Positions 1 through 9,081 of a DNA stretch of 64,000 bases are shown here, one piece after another. The position numbers and the translations under genes are program-made. Source of the DNA: Sphingobium lactosutens DS20 (GTDB lineage Bacteria > Pseudomonadota > Alphaproteobacteria > Sphingomonadales > Sphingomonadaceae); the NCBI RefSeq assembly GCF_000445105.1, contig NZ_ATDP01000109.1, forward strand, positions 62,001-126,000. Direction: 5' to 3'. The notes under the pieces are model-generated. The model had not been told where the DNA came from. It saw only the letters and a program-made list of their open reading frames with translations, and made no database searches. The stretch's first letter is position 1; every line of letters starts with the position of its first letter.

Positions 1-970
1 CAAGATGGAGCGTATCGCCAAGGCTCTGGGTAAGCGTGCCGCTCACGCCGAAAAGATCCGTTTTTCGGCGGGGGTAGCGGTTGGAGTAGAAGGTGAACGG
101 ATCATTGTCGGGCTCGAGCCAGCCACCGTTGCTGACTCCGCGCACAGAGTCCTGCGGCTGGCTTTCCGAACGGTCGCGGCTGCCCCACAGCTTCAGGGTG
201 AGGTCGCCGCCGCCCGTGTCCGCCCGCACGGTGGCGCGAGCGGCCCAGAGGTCGCGGTCGCCATAATCGCTGCGTGCGCCCGGATCGGGCAGCGCCGGCA
301 GTTGCGGCCGCAATCGCGTGCCGGCGGCGGACCCCGCACCCTTGCCGTCCATGAAGCCTCCGCCTTGATCGGTCATGACGGCGAGGCGCAAGCCGATCCG
401 GTCGTTCAAAGGTACGCCGATTGCTCCTTCGGCTCGGAAGCGGGCATAGCTCGCATAGTCCGCCTGAACATAGCCGCCGAACTTGTCATCCGGGCCGCGC
501 GTGATGAGATTGACGACGCCGGCCGTGCTGTTGCGGCCGTAAAGCGTGCCCTGCGGTCCTTTCAGGACCTCGACCCGCTCGATGTCGAAGAACGGTACTG
601 ACAGAAAGACGTTCGAGCTTTGATAAATGTTGTCCACATGGAACGCGACCGAAGGGCTTCCATTGGGCCGATAGTCATCCTGTCCCCCTACACCTCGAAT
701 GCTGATGGTGGTGGACGCGACGCCGCCGAAGTTCGATGTGATGCTCATGCCCGCTACCTGGGATGTCAGGTCTTCGAAATTGGACACGCCATTGTCGGTG
801 ATCTGGGCGCCCGTCACGACATTGATTGCCGCGGGAATGTCGGCGAGACGGGTTTCGCGTTTTTGGGCAGTGACAATGATTTCGCCCCCGCCCAAATCCT
901 GGACCTGTGCGGCAGCCGCCCCCGGCGCCAGAAGCGCGATTGCGCCCCCGACCTTGAATATGACCTTCAT
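1..970 (-). CDS. TonB-dependent outer-membrane receptor, N-terminal part (cut by window edge)
   Basis: Reading leftward from an ATG at 970, an open frame runs off the window edge, giving about 323 residues. It begins with a signal peptide (hydrophobic core GGAIALLAPGAAAAQ), then a TonB-box-like stretch (EIIVTAQKRE near residue 30) and a plug domain with DIPAAINVVTGAQI, GVGGQDDYRPNGSPSVAF and ERVEVLKGPQGTLYGRNSTAG. That last motif is characteristic of TonB-dependent receptors. The start of the barrel follows. Such receptors import siderophores, cobalamin, glycans or aromatic compounds through the outer membrane using TonB energy; the substrate cannot be read from this part. The gene is divergent from a TetR gene 82 bp away, which probably controls it. 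Confidence 0.93.
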   Translation of the reverse strand, partial: MKVIFKVGGAIALLAPGAAAAQVQDLGGGEIIVTAQKRETRLADIPAAINVVTGAQITDNGVSNFEDLTSQVAGMSITSNFGGVASTTISIRGVGGQDDYRPNGSPSVAFHVDNIYQSSNVFLSVPFFDIERVEVLKGPQGTLYGRNSTAGVVNLITRGPDDKFGGYVQADYASYARFRAEGAIGVPLNDRIGLRLAVMTDQGGGFMDGKGAGSAAGTRLRPQLPALPDPGARSDYGDRDLWAARATVRADTGGGDLTLKLWGSRDRSESQPQDSVRGVSNGGWLEPDNDPFTFYSNRYPRRKTDLFGVSGTLTQSLGDTLHL

Positions 971-999
971 GAGTCTAGAATCCCTGCCCTGAGAAGAAT

Positions 1000-1034
1000 T
1001 AGACTTGTGTCTATAAACGGGTTATTACGCCCGT
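1000..1034. promoter_or_regulatory. Two inverted repeats between the receptor and TetR genes
   Basis: TAGAC-TTGT-GTCTA at 1000-1013 is a perfect 5-bp-arm palindrome. ACGGG-N8-CCCGT at 1017-1034 is a second one. Both lie in the 82-bp divergent promoter region, where a TetR dimer would be expected to bind and control both directions. Operator function is inferred from position and symmetry. Confidence 0.45.
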
Positions 1035-1052
1035 GTAACAAGAGGAGAGCTA

Positions 1053-1634
1053 GTGCAGAAAATGGCGACAGCGGGTGGGAAGCGCGAGCGAACGCGGCGG
1101 CACATTTATGAATGCGCCCTCAGACTGTTCCGCGAAAAGGGTTACTCAGGGACAAGCGTCGGCGATATCTGCGCTGAAGCATCAATCTCGCGCGCCACGT
1201 TCTTCATCCATTTTTCGGAGAAGGCGGCTTTGGTCGGTGAGGCGAGCCGGTACTTGGGAGAGGCGTGGGCAAGCTTCGAGCGTGCGCTCGGCGTCCTTCC
1301 GGCAATAAGTCTGCTGCGGCATTACATCGAATTTCTCTTCGACAACATGGTCGCGCCGGAGATATCTGCGCCGATGCTTGACGACTTCCGCCAGACCTTC
1401 AGTGGCAATATGGCGCCGGGCACCGGCCCTGGGACGATGCATTATCATGCAACCGAAATCATCATACGCGCACAGGACGAAGGCGACGTGACGTCACTCA
1501 CTTCTGCCGACATGCTGGCCCATCATGCGATCCGTCTCGTCATTCTTTATCGTACCTCACCCATCGGAACGCCTAACGAAACGAAGGCCTTGCTTTGGCG
1601 ACTATTTTACTTGGGGGCACAGTCGACGGATTAG
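1053..1634 (+). CDS. TetR/AcrR family transcriptional regulator
   Basis: This 193-residue protein has a TetR N-terminal helix-turn-helix at roughly residues 10-56 (LFREKGYSGTSVGDIC, then ASISRATFFIHFSEK). The C-terminal ligand domain is divergent, as is usual for the family. The start is GTG at 1053, chosen because AGAGGAG sits at 1041-1047; the next ATG four codons on lacks such a site. It is divergent from the TonB-dependent receptor and is probably its local regulator. The ligand is unknown. Confidence 0.85.
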   Translation: MQKMATAGGKRERTRRHIYECALRLFREKGYSGTSVGDICAEASISRATFFIHFSEKAALVGEASRYLGEAWASFERALGVLPAISLLRHYIEFLFDNMVAPEISAPMLDDFRQTFSGNMAPGTGPGTMHYHATEIIIRAQDEGDVTSLTSADMLAHHAIRLVILYRTSPIGTPNETKALLWRLFYLGAQSTD

Positions 1635-2449
1635 GGAAGAGTCCTGATCGGTCTCGACTTGACTGGCATGATCCAAGTCCCCGCCGAGGATGACGTCAAA
1701 CCAATCGTACGAAACGATCTGGCACCTCAGCAACACGCGGTCGAGGCTGTGTGCCGATGATTCTGTAGGAACGCCAACTCCCTGACAGTATGATGTCGCT
1801 TTGGCGAATTGGATGATGTTCGTCCGTCGCGCGAGCATGCTGCTTTCATACAGCCAGCGCCTGGCTTTTGAGCCAAATCCATGCTTCTCCGTACGGCACC
1901 GACCGGAGAGCAGGCGCGTTACGTGATGAGCGTGTCGGTAGCCGCGACAGCCGCGCCCATGCACGGAAAAGAGCGTGATACAGGTCGTTGGGACGGTATC
2001 GATCATCGATCGATTTTGAACCGGCGCGGATCCGAGCCTCCGCACGGGCGCAACAAGCGCCGCCTGGCAACCCCTCCATGGGGGTTCTCCAGCATGCAGG
2101 CCAGGACTTCCTCGCGACAGTGGCAACCCGCCCTTTGGGCGATCGACGTTCACTGCAAGCGGATGGCGAAGCACGGCCATGCGAGCGACACCGCAGAAAG
2201 CAATGCAGGCATCCGGTTGCGATGCCAATCTTGTTTGCCGACGATCTACCGAGCTGTAGTCGATGAGCTACAGGTCAGCGGAACTGTTCGCCCCGATAGA
2301 CGCAACAAGTCGCACTCTCAAAGCCGCGGCCGGCACCAGCCCGAAAAGTCAGACCAATGGATTTGCCCATTGCACTGCATCGAAAAACGGTTATTGCAGC
2401 GCACCATGAGAATGAGCGCTCACTCCTACATGTGCTGACAGGAAATCCG
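1635..2449. other. 815-bp region without a supported gene
   Basis: Overlapping open frames exist on both strands, but none has a recognisable domain, good start signal or convincing composition; their products are rich in Arg, His and Ser, as expected of chance frames. A hairpin AACCCC-tccatg-GGGGTT lies at 2069-2086. The right end carries the promoter and operator of the efflux operon. The stretch may be decayed DNA, but no parent gene could be identified. Confidence 0.4.
2406..2428. promoter_or_regulatory. Putative TetR operator of the RND efflux operon
   Basis: TGAGCGCTCA at 2413-2422 is a perfect palindrome centred 32 bp before the adaptor start codon. The 15-mer GAGCGCTCACTCCTA (2414-2428) recurs in the same orientation before the outer-membrane barrel gene, on the minus strand at 9704-9718. 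The position between promoter and start codon is typical of a repressor site. The TetR protein encoded at 8395 is the likely binder (inference). Confidence 0.6.
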
Positions 2450-3598
2450 ATGGTCCCTCACAAAAGAACCACCCTCCCCCTCCTTTCTTTCGTCATCCTG
2501 CTGGCAGGCTGCGGGGCGCAGGAGCCTGAGAAGACTACACCGCCTGAAGTCGGCGTGGTTACGCTCAAGAGCGAGCCGGCGGTCTTGATGAGTGAGTTGC
2601 CCGGCCGCGTCACGGCGGTGGAGACGTCCGAGGTGCGCCCTCAGATCAGCGGAGTGATTCGCAGGCGCCTCTTTGAGGAAGGTGCCATCGTCCATGCTGG
2701 ACAAGTTCTCTATGCGATCGAAGATGCGCCCTACAGAGCCGCTTTAGGTGCGGCCCAGGGTAGCCTTGCTCGCGCGCAGGCCGCAATCGACGCGACCCGT
2801 CTTCAAGCCGAACGATATCGCGGATTGGTCAATATCAATGCTGTCAGTCGCCAGGAGGCCGATAATGCGGACGCTGCGGCGCGGCAGGCCCGAGCTGACG
2901 TTTCAGCGCAGCGGGCCGCTGTTGACGCAGCACAAGTCAATCTTGGTTTCACACAGATCCGGGCGCCTATCTCGGGACGGATCGGACGCTCGCGCTTCAC
3001 CCCAGGCGCACTTGTCCAAGCGGGTCAGCCAGACCCTCTCGCGATAATTCAGCAAACCGATCGTGTTTATGTCGACGTCACCCAGTCTGCCGCCGAAATT
3101 CTCGAACTCAAGGAGGCGATGAAGGCTGGCGGGGTCGTGCGGGACGACGGCAGCGCCCGCGTCGCACTGGTGCTGCCTAACGGCAAGACCTACCCTGTCG
3201 AGGGACGACTGCAGTTTTCCGAAGTCACCGTCGATCAGACTACTGGCGCTGTGACGTTACGAGCCTCCTTCCCCAACGCCGACGGCATGCTGCTCCCCGG
3301 GATGTACGTGCGGGCACGCCTTATCGACGGTGTGCGCCAGAACGCGATCCTTGCGCCACAACGCGGCATTGCCCGCAACGAGCGCGGCGAGCCGACAGCG
3401 CTGATCGTAAACAGGGAAAACAAGGTCGAGCAGCGGATCGTCGCAACCGACCGTGCGCTTGGCGACCGGTGGGTGATCACGAGCGGACTTAAGCCGGGCG
3501 ACCGGCTGATCGTCGATGGCCTCCTCAAGGCCAAACCGGGAAGCTCGGTCACGCCCCGGGCACCGGCACCTGGCACCTCCAAGTTTGCGGGGAAATAA
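2450..3598 (+). CDS. RND efflux periplasmic adaptor (membrane fusion protein, lipoprotein)
   Basis: This 382-residue protein of the AcrA/MexA family bridges the inner-membrane pump and the outer-membrane channel. The start at 2450 is preferred over an upstream in-frame ATG at 2357 because it gives a lipoprotein signal peptide (LLSFVILLAGCG, lipidation Cys in LAGC) and has AGGAAA just upstream. It shows the lipoyl/barrel-sandwich half (SEVRPQISGVIRRRLFEEGA), a helical hairpin (about residues 75-150), the returning lipoyl half (LGFTQIRAPISGRIGRS), a beta-barrel and a membrane-proximal domain (GLKPGDRLIVDGLLK). It is the first gene of a three-gene operon; the pump starts 3 bp after its stop. Confidence 0.95.
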   Translation: MVPHKRTTLPLLSFVILLAGCGAQEPEKTTPPEVGVVTLKSEPAVLMSELPGRVTAVETSEVRPQISGVIRRRLFEEGAIVHAGQVLYAIEDAPYRAALGAAQGSLARAQAAIDATRLQAERYRGLVNINAVSRQEADNADAAARQARADVSAQRAAVDAAQVNLGFTQIRAPISGRIGRSRFTPGALVQAGQPDPLAIIQQTDRVYVDVTQSAAEILELKEAMKAGGVVRDDGSARVALVLPNGKTYPVEGRLQFSEVTVDQTTGAVTLRASFPNADGMLLPGMYVRARLIDGVRQNAILAPQRGIARNERGEPTALIVNRENKVEQRIVATDRALGDRWVITSGLKPGDRLIVDGLLKAKPGSSVTPRAPAPGTSKFAGK

Positions 3599-3601
3599 GC
3601 G

Positions 3602-6600
3602 ATGTCCCGCTTTTTCATCGACCGCCCCATCTTTGCATGGGTCATCGCCATCATCCTGATGCTAACCGGCGTGCTCGCAATCCGCACGCTCCCGATATCG
3701 CAATTTCCGGAGATCGCGCCGCCTGCCATCGCCATTCAAACCATTTATCCCGGCGCTGACGCCACCACGCTGGAGAAGACCACCACAACGGTCATCGAGC
3801 AGCAGCTCAAGGGCATCGACAATCTGCGCTACTTCTCGTCGAATAGCGATTCGGCAGGCAATCTCACCATCACCCTGACCTTCGAACAGGGCACCGACTC
3901 CGACATCGCCCAGGTACAGGTGCAGAACAAGCTCCAGCAGGCGATGCCGCTGCTGCCGCAGGAAGTGCAGCAACAGGGTGTTCGCGTTCAAAAATCCTCA
4001 GCGAACTTCCTGCTCATCGTCGGTCTATATTCGGAGGATGGAAGCCACAACCGCGAGGACATTGGCGATTATCTGGCGTCAGAACTCCAGGATCCACTGA
4101 GCCGGATCAGCGGCGTGGGCGACACGCTGCTGATGGGCGCGCAATATGCAATGCGCGTCTGGGTCGATCCGATCAAGCTCGCTAACCTCAATCTCACCTT
4201 CGCTGACGTCAAGACTGCAATCAGAGCGCAGAATGCCCAGATCTCGGCCGGCCAGATCGGCAATCTGCCGGCCAAGGCGGGACAGGCGCTCAACGTCACC
4301 GTTTCGGCACAATCGCGGCTCGAGACCCCGGATCAGTTTCGAAATATCCTGCTCCGGACAAATCCCGACGGCTCCACGATCACGCTGAAGGATGTCGCCC
4401 GGATCGAAGTCGGCACAGAAAATTATAGCTTTGAGACGCTTTACAACGACAAGCCTTCTGCCGGGCTCGCGATCAAGCTCGCCCCGGGCGCCAACGCGCT
4501 CGACACGGTCGAAGCCGTCAAGGCCGAGGTTGCCGAACTCTCCAAGCAGTTCCCGCCCGACATCAAGGTCGTCTATCCCTACGATACGACGCCGTTCGTC
4601 GAACTATCGATCGAGCAGGTCATCCACACTCTCGTCGAAGCGGTCGTCCTTGTCTTCTTTGTAATGCTGCTCTTCCTGCAGAATTGGCGGGCGACACTGA
4701 TACCGACAATCGCTGTGCCGGTGGTTTTGCTGGGCACCTTTGCCGTGCTGCTGGCGTTGGGCTACTCGATCAACACGCTCACGCTGTTCGGCATGGTGCT
4801 CGCCATCGGCCTTCTCGTCGACGATGCGATCGTCGTCGTGGAGAATGTCGAGCGCCTCATCCAGGAAGAAGGACTTTCGCCTAGGGAAGCTGCCCGCAAA
4901 TCGATGGACGAGCTCAGCGGCGCACTGGTCGGGATCGGCGTGGTGCTCTCGGCGGTGTTCCTGCCCATGGCCTTCTTCGGTGGATCGACCGGGATCATCT
5001 ATCGGCAGTTCTCGATCACTATCGTCACGTCCATGGCCCTTTCGGTGATGGTCGCACTGATCCTGACGCCTGCCCTGTGTGCAACCATCCTCAAGCCCGC
5101 TGCCCATGGCCACCATGAGAAGAAAGGCTTCTTCGGCTGGTTCAATCGGACCTTCGATCGCGCCACCGCGCGCTACGGCGATGGCGTGCAGCGTATGAAC
5201 CGAAGCTGGAAGCGCTCGCTTCTCCTCTATGGCTTGGTGGTGGTCGGCATGGGTGCAATCTTCGCGCAATTGCCGAGCGGCTTCCTGCCTGATGAGGACC
5301 AGGGCATCATGGCCGCGCAAGTCACATTACCGACTGGCGCGACGATGGAACAGACGCTCGCGACCATTGGGGAGGTCCGCAAACATTTCCAGACGAATGA
5401 AAAAGACAATGTGTCGATGGTCTTCAGTGTCGGTGGATTTAGCTTCAACGGCCAGGGCCAGAATGTCGGCCTCGTCTTCATTCGCCTGAAGGACTGGAAG
5501 GACCGGCCAGGCGCACAGAACAAGGCGATGGCTATTGCCGAACGCGCGAACAAGGCGCTCGCCGGGCTGCGGGCCGGCCAGGCGATCGCCTTCATTCCAC
5601 CCGCCATCGTAGAGCTGGGCAACGCTACCGGCTTTGACATGCAGCTCGTCGATGTCGGACGCGTCGGCCACGATCGACTGATCGCCGCCCGTAACAAGCT
5701 TCTGGAACTGGCAACCAAGGACAAGATGCTCGTGCAAGTGCGACCCAACGGCCTAGACGACGTGCCGCTGCTCAAGGTGAACGTCGATCAGCCGCGCGCA
5801 GGCGCGCTCGGCCTCAATCTGGCCGATGTCAACGACACGCTCTCAACCGCGCTCGGTGGCGCCTATGTCAACGACTTCCTTGATCGCGGACGCATCAAGA
5901 AGGTATTTGTCCAGGCTGACGAAAGCGCACGCAGCAGTCCAGAAGACATCGGCAGGCTTTACGCCCGCAGCGCCAACGGCGCCATGGCCCCCTTCTCGGC
6001 CTTCTCCGATAGCAATTGGTCCTACGGCGCGGCGCGACTTGAACGCTATAATGGACGCAGCTCGGTCGAGATACTCGGCGCCCCGGCTCCGGGCTACAGC
6101 ACCGGCGCGGCAATGGCGCGCATGGAGGAACTGGGCAAGCAGCTTCCCGAAGGTGTTGCGATCCAGTGGACCGGCATCTCCTACGAGGAGAAGCTTTCGG
6201 GCGGCCAGGCGCCAGCGCTCTATGCGCTTTCGATCCTCATCGTCTTCCTTTCGCTCGCCGCCTTGTATGAAAGCTGGTCGGTTCCGATCGCTGTGATCCT
6301 GGTCGTCCCGCTTGGCGTGGTCGGCGCGCTTATCGCTGCCTGGCTGACCGGTCTCAACAACGACATCTACCTTCAGGTCGGGCTGATCACGACCGTGGGC
6401 GTCGCTGCCAAGAACGCGATCCTCATCGTAGAGTTCGCGGAAGAGAAGATGCGCGAAGGGCTTGGCGCTGCGCAAGCGGCGTACGAGGCAGCAAAGCTGA
6501 GGTTGCGGCCTATTCTGATGACCTCGCTCGCCTTCACCTTCGGCGTGCTGCCGCTCGCCGTCTCTAATGGCGCGGGCGCCGGCGGGCAAAATGCGATCGG

Positions 6601-6760
6601 GCGAAGCGTGGTCGGCGGGATGATGACCGCGACATTCCTCGCCATCTTCTTCGTGCCGGTATTCTTCCTCGTGGTGAAGAAGCTCTTCCGGCAGGAAGGC
6701 GGATCGCAGGAAAATGCGCCGCCTTCCCTTCCCTCCAGCTTTGAGCCGCAGGAGGCCTAA
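3602..6760 (+). CDS. RND multidrug efflux pump, HAE1 family (AcrB/MexB-like)
   Basis: This inner-membrane proton/drug antiporter has 1052 residues, the usual family length. It begins MSRFFIDRPIFAWVIAIILM, the standard TM1 signature, and carries the TM4 proton-relay aspartates in GLLVDDAIVVVENVERL (about residues 400-416) and the TM10 lysine in AAKNAILIVEFAEEK. Two large periplasmic loops hold the porter and docking domains, and GAGGQNAIGRSVVGGMM marks the last helices. It works as a homotrimer with the adaptor before it and the channel after it. Substrates cannot be predicted from sequence; drugs, bile salts, solvents or plant phenolics are typical. Confidence 0.96.
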   Translation: MSRFFIDRPIFAWVIAIILMLTGVLAIRTLPISQFPEIAPPAIAIQTIYPGADATTLEKTTTTVIEQQLKGIDNLRYFSSNSDSAGNLTITLTFEQGTDSDIAQVQVQNKLQQAMPLLPQEVQQQGVRVQKSSANFLLIVGLYSEDGSHNREDIGDYLASELQDPLSRISGVGDTLLMGAQYAMRVWVDPIKLANLNLTFADVKTAIRAQNAQISAGQIGNLPAKAGQALNVTVSAQSRLETPDQFRNILLRTNPDGSTITLKDVARIEVGTENYSFETLYNDKPSAGLAIKLAPGANALDTVEAVKAEVAELSKQFPPDIKVVYPYDTTPFVELSIEQVIHTLVEAVVLVFFVMLLFLQNWRATLIPTIAVPVVLLGTFAVLLALGYSINTLTLFGMVLAIGLLVDDAIVVVENVERLIQEEGLSPREAARKSMDELSGALVGIGVVLSAVFLPMAFFGGSTGIIYRQFSITIVTSMALSVMVALILTPALCATILKPAAHGHHEKKGFFGWFNRTFDRATARYGDGVQRMNRSWKRSLLLYGLVVVGMGAIFAQLPSGFLPDEDQGIMAAQVTLPTGATMEQTLATIGEVRKHFQTNEKDNVSMVFSVGGFSFNGQGQNVGLVFIRLKDWKDRPGAQNKAMAIAERANKALAGLRAGQAIAFIPPAIVELGNATGFDMQLVDVGRVGHDRLIAARNKLLELATKDKMLVQVRPNGLDDVPLLKVNVDQPRAGALGLNLADVNDTLSTALGGAYVNDFLDRGRIKKVFVQADESARSSPEDIGRLYARSANGAMAPFSAFSDSNWSYGAARLERYNGRSSVEILGAPAPGYSTGAAMARMEELGKQLPEGVAIQWTGISYEEKLSGGQAPALYALSILIVFLSLAALYESWSVPIAVILVVPLGVVGALIAAWLTGLNNDIYLQVGLITTVGVAAKNAILIVEFAEEKMREGLGAAQAAYEAAKLRLRPILMTSLAFTFGVLPLAVSNGAGAGGQNAIGRSVVGGMMTATFLAIFFVPVFFLVVKKLFRQEGGSQENAPPSLPSSFEPQEA

Positions 6761-6762
6761 AG

Positions 6763-8160
6763 ATGACCAAGCTTCGCATCGCCGCCGCCTCGATCGCGGC
6801 CATGACCCTGGGCGCCTGCAGCATGGCGCCTGAGTACACCCGACCAAGCCTGCCGGTGCCGGCCGCATTGCCATCCGCCGCGCAAGACGACCCGTCTGCC
6901 TCTGCAATCCCGGCAGATCTGGCGTGGAAGGATTTCTTCACTGACACCAGACTGCACAGCGTCATCCAGGCGGCTCTTGAGAACAATCGTGACCTGCGGA
7001 TCGCACTTGCCAACGTCGAACAGGCACGCGCACTCTATCGGGTGCAACGGGCAGATCTCCTGCCGACCATCGGCGCCAATGGCAGCGCCACCTATCAGGA
7101 TATACCGGCGGGCACCGCCATCTTCGGCGGGCGCGTCGATATCTATTCCGCCAATATCGGCACGTCGGCTTGGGAAATAGACCTGTTCGGCCGGATCCGG
7201 GATATGAACAAGGCGGCTCTGGAGCAATATTTTGCAACCGTCGAGGCTCGTAATGCCGCGCAAACGAGCCTAATCGCCGAAACGGCATCAGCCTGGCTCA
7301 CGCTTGCGGCGGACCGCGATCGCTTGAGGATAGCGCAGGAAACCGTTCAGGCGTTCGGGCAGACCCTCGAACTCACAAAAGCGCGGTTTGCCGGAGGCGT
7401 CGCTTCGGAACTCGAAGTCCGCCAAGCGCAAACCAGCTATGATCAGGCGCGCTCGGACATTGCGCAAAATACGAGTCTGATCGCACAGGACCGCAACGCT
7501 CTTGAACTGTTGGCTGGCACCAGCCTCAGTGAGGGTTTCCTGCCCGAAGGGCTCGGTTCGCAAAGCGCGACGATAGCAAACCTTCCGGAGGGCCTGTCGT
7601 CACAGTTGCTGCTGCGGCGACCCGACATTGCCGCGGCCGAGCACCAACTGCGCGCAGCCAATGCCAATATCGGTGCCGCCAGGGCCGCGTTCTTTCCTCG
7701 CATATCGCTGACCGCGGCTTTCGGCACGATCAGTGCCGGCCTCTCCAACCTGTTCGGCGACGGCAGCGACTACTGGTCTGTCGCTCCGTCCGCATCGCTG
7801 CCAATCTTCGACTATGGCCGAAATCAGGGCAACCTGCGCTATGCCAAGGCAACGCACGATGTCATGGTCTCGCAGTATGAACGGTCGATTCAGCGCGCTT
7901 TCAGGGAAGCCGCCGACGCGCTCGCCAGGAAAGATACGATTCAAGGCCAGGTCGAGGCGCAGACTTCGCTGCACAGTGCCGCAGCACGCGCTTACCAACT
8001 GGCCGAAGCGCGGTATCGGGCGGGAACCGATCCTTTCCTCGCAACGCTAGACGCTCAGCGTGCCCTATACGCGGCGGAGCAAAGTCTGCTTGCCACAAGG
8101 CTGGTTCGGGAGGCAAATTCGATAGAACTGTATCGCGCCTTTGGTGGAGGTCTCAAATGA
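6763..8160 (+). CDS. RND outer-membrane channel lipoprotein (NodT/OprM family)
   Basis: This 465-residue TolC-like outer-membrane factor completes the tripartite pump. A lipoprotein signal peptide ends in LGACSMAPEYTRP, a typical NodT/OprM N-terminus. Two repeated outer-membrane-efflux domains follow, with characteristic EQARALYRVQRADLLPTIGA, RRPDIAAAEHQLRAANANIGAARAAFFP and AEARYRAGTDPFLATLDAQRALY. The start lies 2 bp after the pump stop and is preceded by AGGAGG inside the end of the pump gene, so translation is probably coupled. Confidence 0.95.
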   Translation: MTKLRIAAASIAAMTLGACSMAPEYTRPSLPVPAALPSAAQDDPSASAIPADLAWKDFFTDTRLHSVIQAALENNRDLRIALANVEQARALYRVQRADLLPTIGANGSATYQDIPAGTAIFGGRVDIYSANIGTSAWEIDLFGRIRDMNKAALEQYFATVEARNAAQTSLIAETASAWLTLAADRDRLRIAQETVQAFGQTLELTKARFAGGVASELEVRQAQTSYDQARSDIAQNTSLIAQDRNALELLAGTSLSEGFLPEGLGSQSATIANLPEGLSSQLLLRRPDIAAAEHQLRAANANIGAARAAFFPRISLTAAFGTISAGLSNLFGDGSDYWSVAPSASLPIFDYGRNQGNLRYAKATHDVMVSQYERSIQRAFREAADALARKDTIQGQVEAQTSLHSAAARAYQLAEARYRAGTDPFLATLDAQRALYAAEQSLLATRLVREANSIELYRAFGGGLK

Positions 8161-8309
8161 GGCTGCTGTGCCCTCACTCATGCGATGGTCTGCCTCGCCC
8201 GGCTGTCGCTCAACGTCGGATAGCATTCTTAGCCTGAGGCGGACCGACCAGGGCTTACAGACACGAAGCCTCTGGGAGCGGCGTCGCCCTTCCCGCCCGC
8301 GCATTGCCA

Positions 8310-8336
8310 GGTCCGGAAGGCAGAATAAGCCGGACC
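8310..8336. terminator. Hairpin between the efflux operon and its TetR gene
   Basis: GGTCCGG (8310-8316) and CCGGACC (8330-8336) form a perfect 7-bp stem with a 13-nt loop in the 234-bp gap between the channel gene and tetR. No clear T-run follows. It could be a weak terminator for the pump operon or an operator for the TetR promoter. Confidence 0.4.
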
Positions 8337-8394
8337 GTTATTCGTCGGCTGCGACGGGTGGCAGGCTGGCGCTATTAAACGAAAGCAGACGGAG

Positions 8395-9009
8395 ATGGGG
8401 ATCAACAAATGCGCAGGGCAGCCGAGCCGAGCGGACTCCAATCGGAAGATCATCGAAGCCGCCCGCCATCTTTTCACCAACCGCGGCTTTCATCAGGCAG
8501 CGATGTCCGATCTAGCACAGCAGGCGGGCATAAGTGTCGGACAAATCTATCGCTCGTTCAGCGGCAAGGAGGAAATTATCGTCAAGCTGGTCGAGGATGA
8601 AATTGGGTCCTGGAAAAACGAGATTCGGTGCCTACGCCGACGTGAGGACTTCGGACAGCTGGCGGCCGCCGATCAACTGACGTCGCTCCTGCTCAGCTGC
8701 ATCGCCGAAGACCGCGAGGCCATTTCAAGCGAAATCATGGCTGAAGCGTATCGCAATCCAGAGGTAGCCGCTGCGATACAAAGTTTTTGCCTTTTCCTTC
8801 AAAGGTATCTTGAAAACCTGATCCTCGCGGCAAGGCCTGGCGCCACGCCAGCGCAATTATCCTGCGCCAGGTTCCTCATACTCTATATATTTGCACTCAG
8901 ACATAAGAGCATGGTCGCTCCTGGGCTGACGATCCAGAAGATCAGGACGCAGATCCGACATGCCGTGGCGGAAATTTTGGACGATCTGGCGGAGAGTGAC
9001 CAAAGGTAG
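8395..9009 (+). CDS. TetR/AcrR family regulator downstream of the efflux operon
   Basis: This 204-residue protein has a TetR helix-turn-helix at residues 15-62 (FTNRGFHQAAMSDLAQQAG, then ISVGQIYRSFSGKEEIIVKLVE). The first ATG, at 8395, is kept because the next Met falls inside the DNA-binding domain; GGAG lies unusually close to it. The gene follows the efflux operon by 234 bp and converges on the outer-membrane barrel gene. The same palindromic element is present before the pump operon and before the barrel gene, so this protein is the best candidate to repress both. Confidence 0.87.
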   Translation: MGINKCAGQPSRADSNRKIIEAARHLFTNRGFHQAAMSDLAQQAGISVGQIYRSFSGKEEIIVKLVEDEIGSWKNEIRCLRRREDFGQLAAADQLTSLLLSCIAEDREAISSEIMAEAYRNPEVAAAIQSFCLFLQRYLENLILAARPGATPAQLSCARFLILYIFALRHKSMVAPGLTIQKIRTQIRHAVAEILDDLAESDQR

Positions 9010-9036
9010 CGGGCCTTTCTCAATAATGGTCAGACG

Positions 9037-9064
9037 GGGCGTCGCGCCAGATCGCACGACGCCC
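9037..9064. terminator. Bidirectional terminator hairpin between convergent tetR and barrel genes
   Basis: GGGCGTCG (9037-9044) and CGACGCCC (9057-9064) form a perfect 8-bp GC-rich stem with a 12-nt loop, in the 72 bp between two convergent stop codons. This is the expected place for a shared terminator. Confidence 0.6.
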
Positions 9065-9081
9065 TCGTTGCGTTTCTCAAT

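Noticed and set aside
1602..2228. Minus-strand frame of about 208 codons in the gap before the efflux operon
   Set aside because: No domain, poor start, implausible composition and overlap with a frame on the other strand.
5843..6907. Long minus-strand open frame (about 354 codons) opposite the RND pump and channel genes
   Set aside because: It is the antisense shadow of strongly conserved pump coding sequence, with Arg/His-rich composition and no domain.
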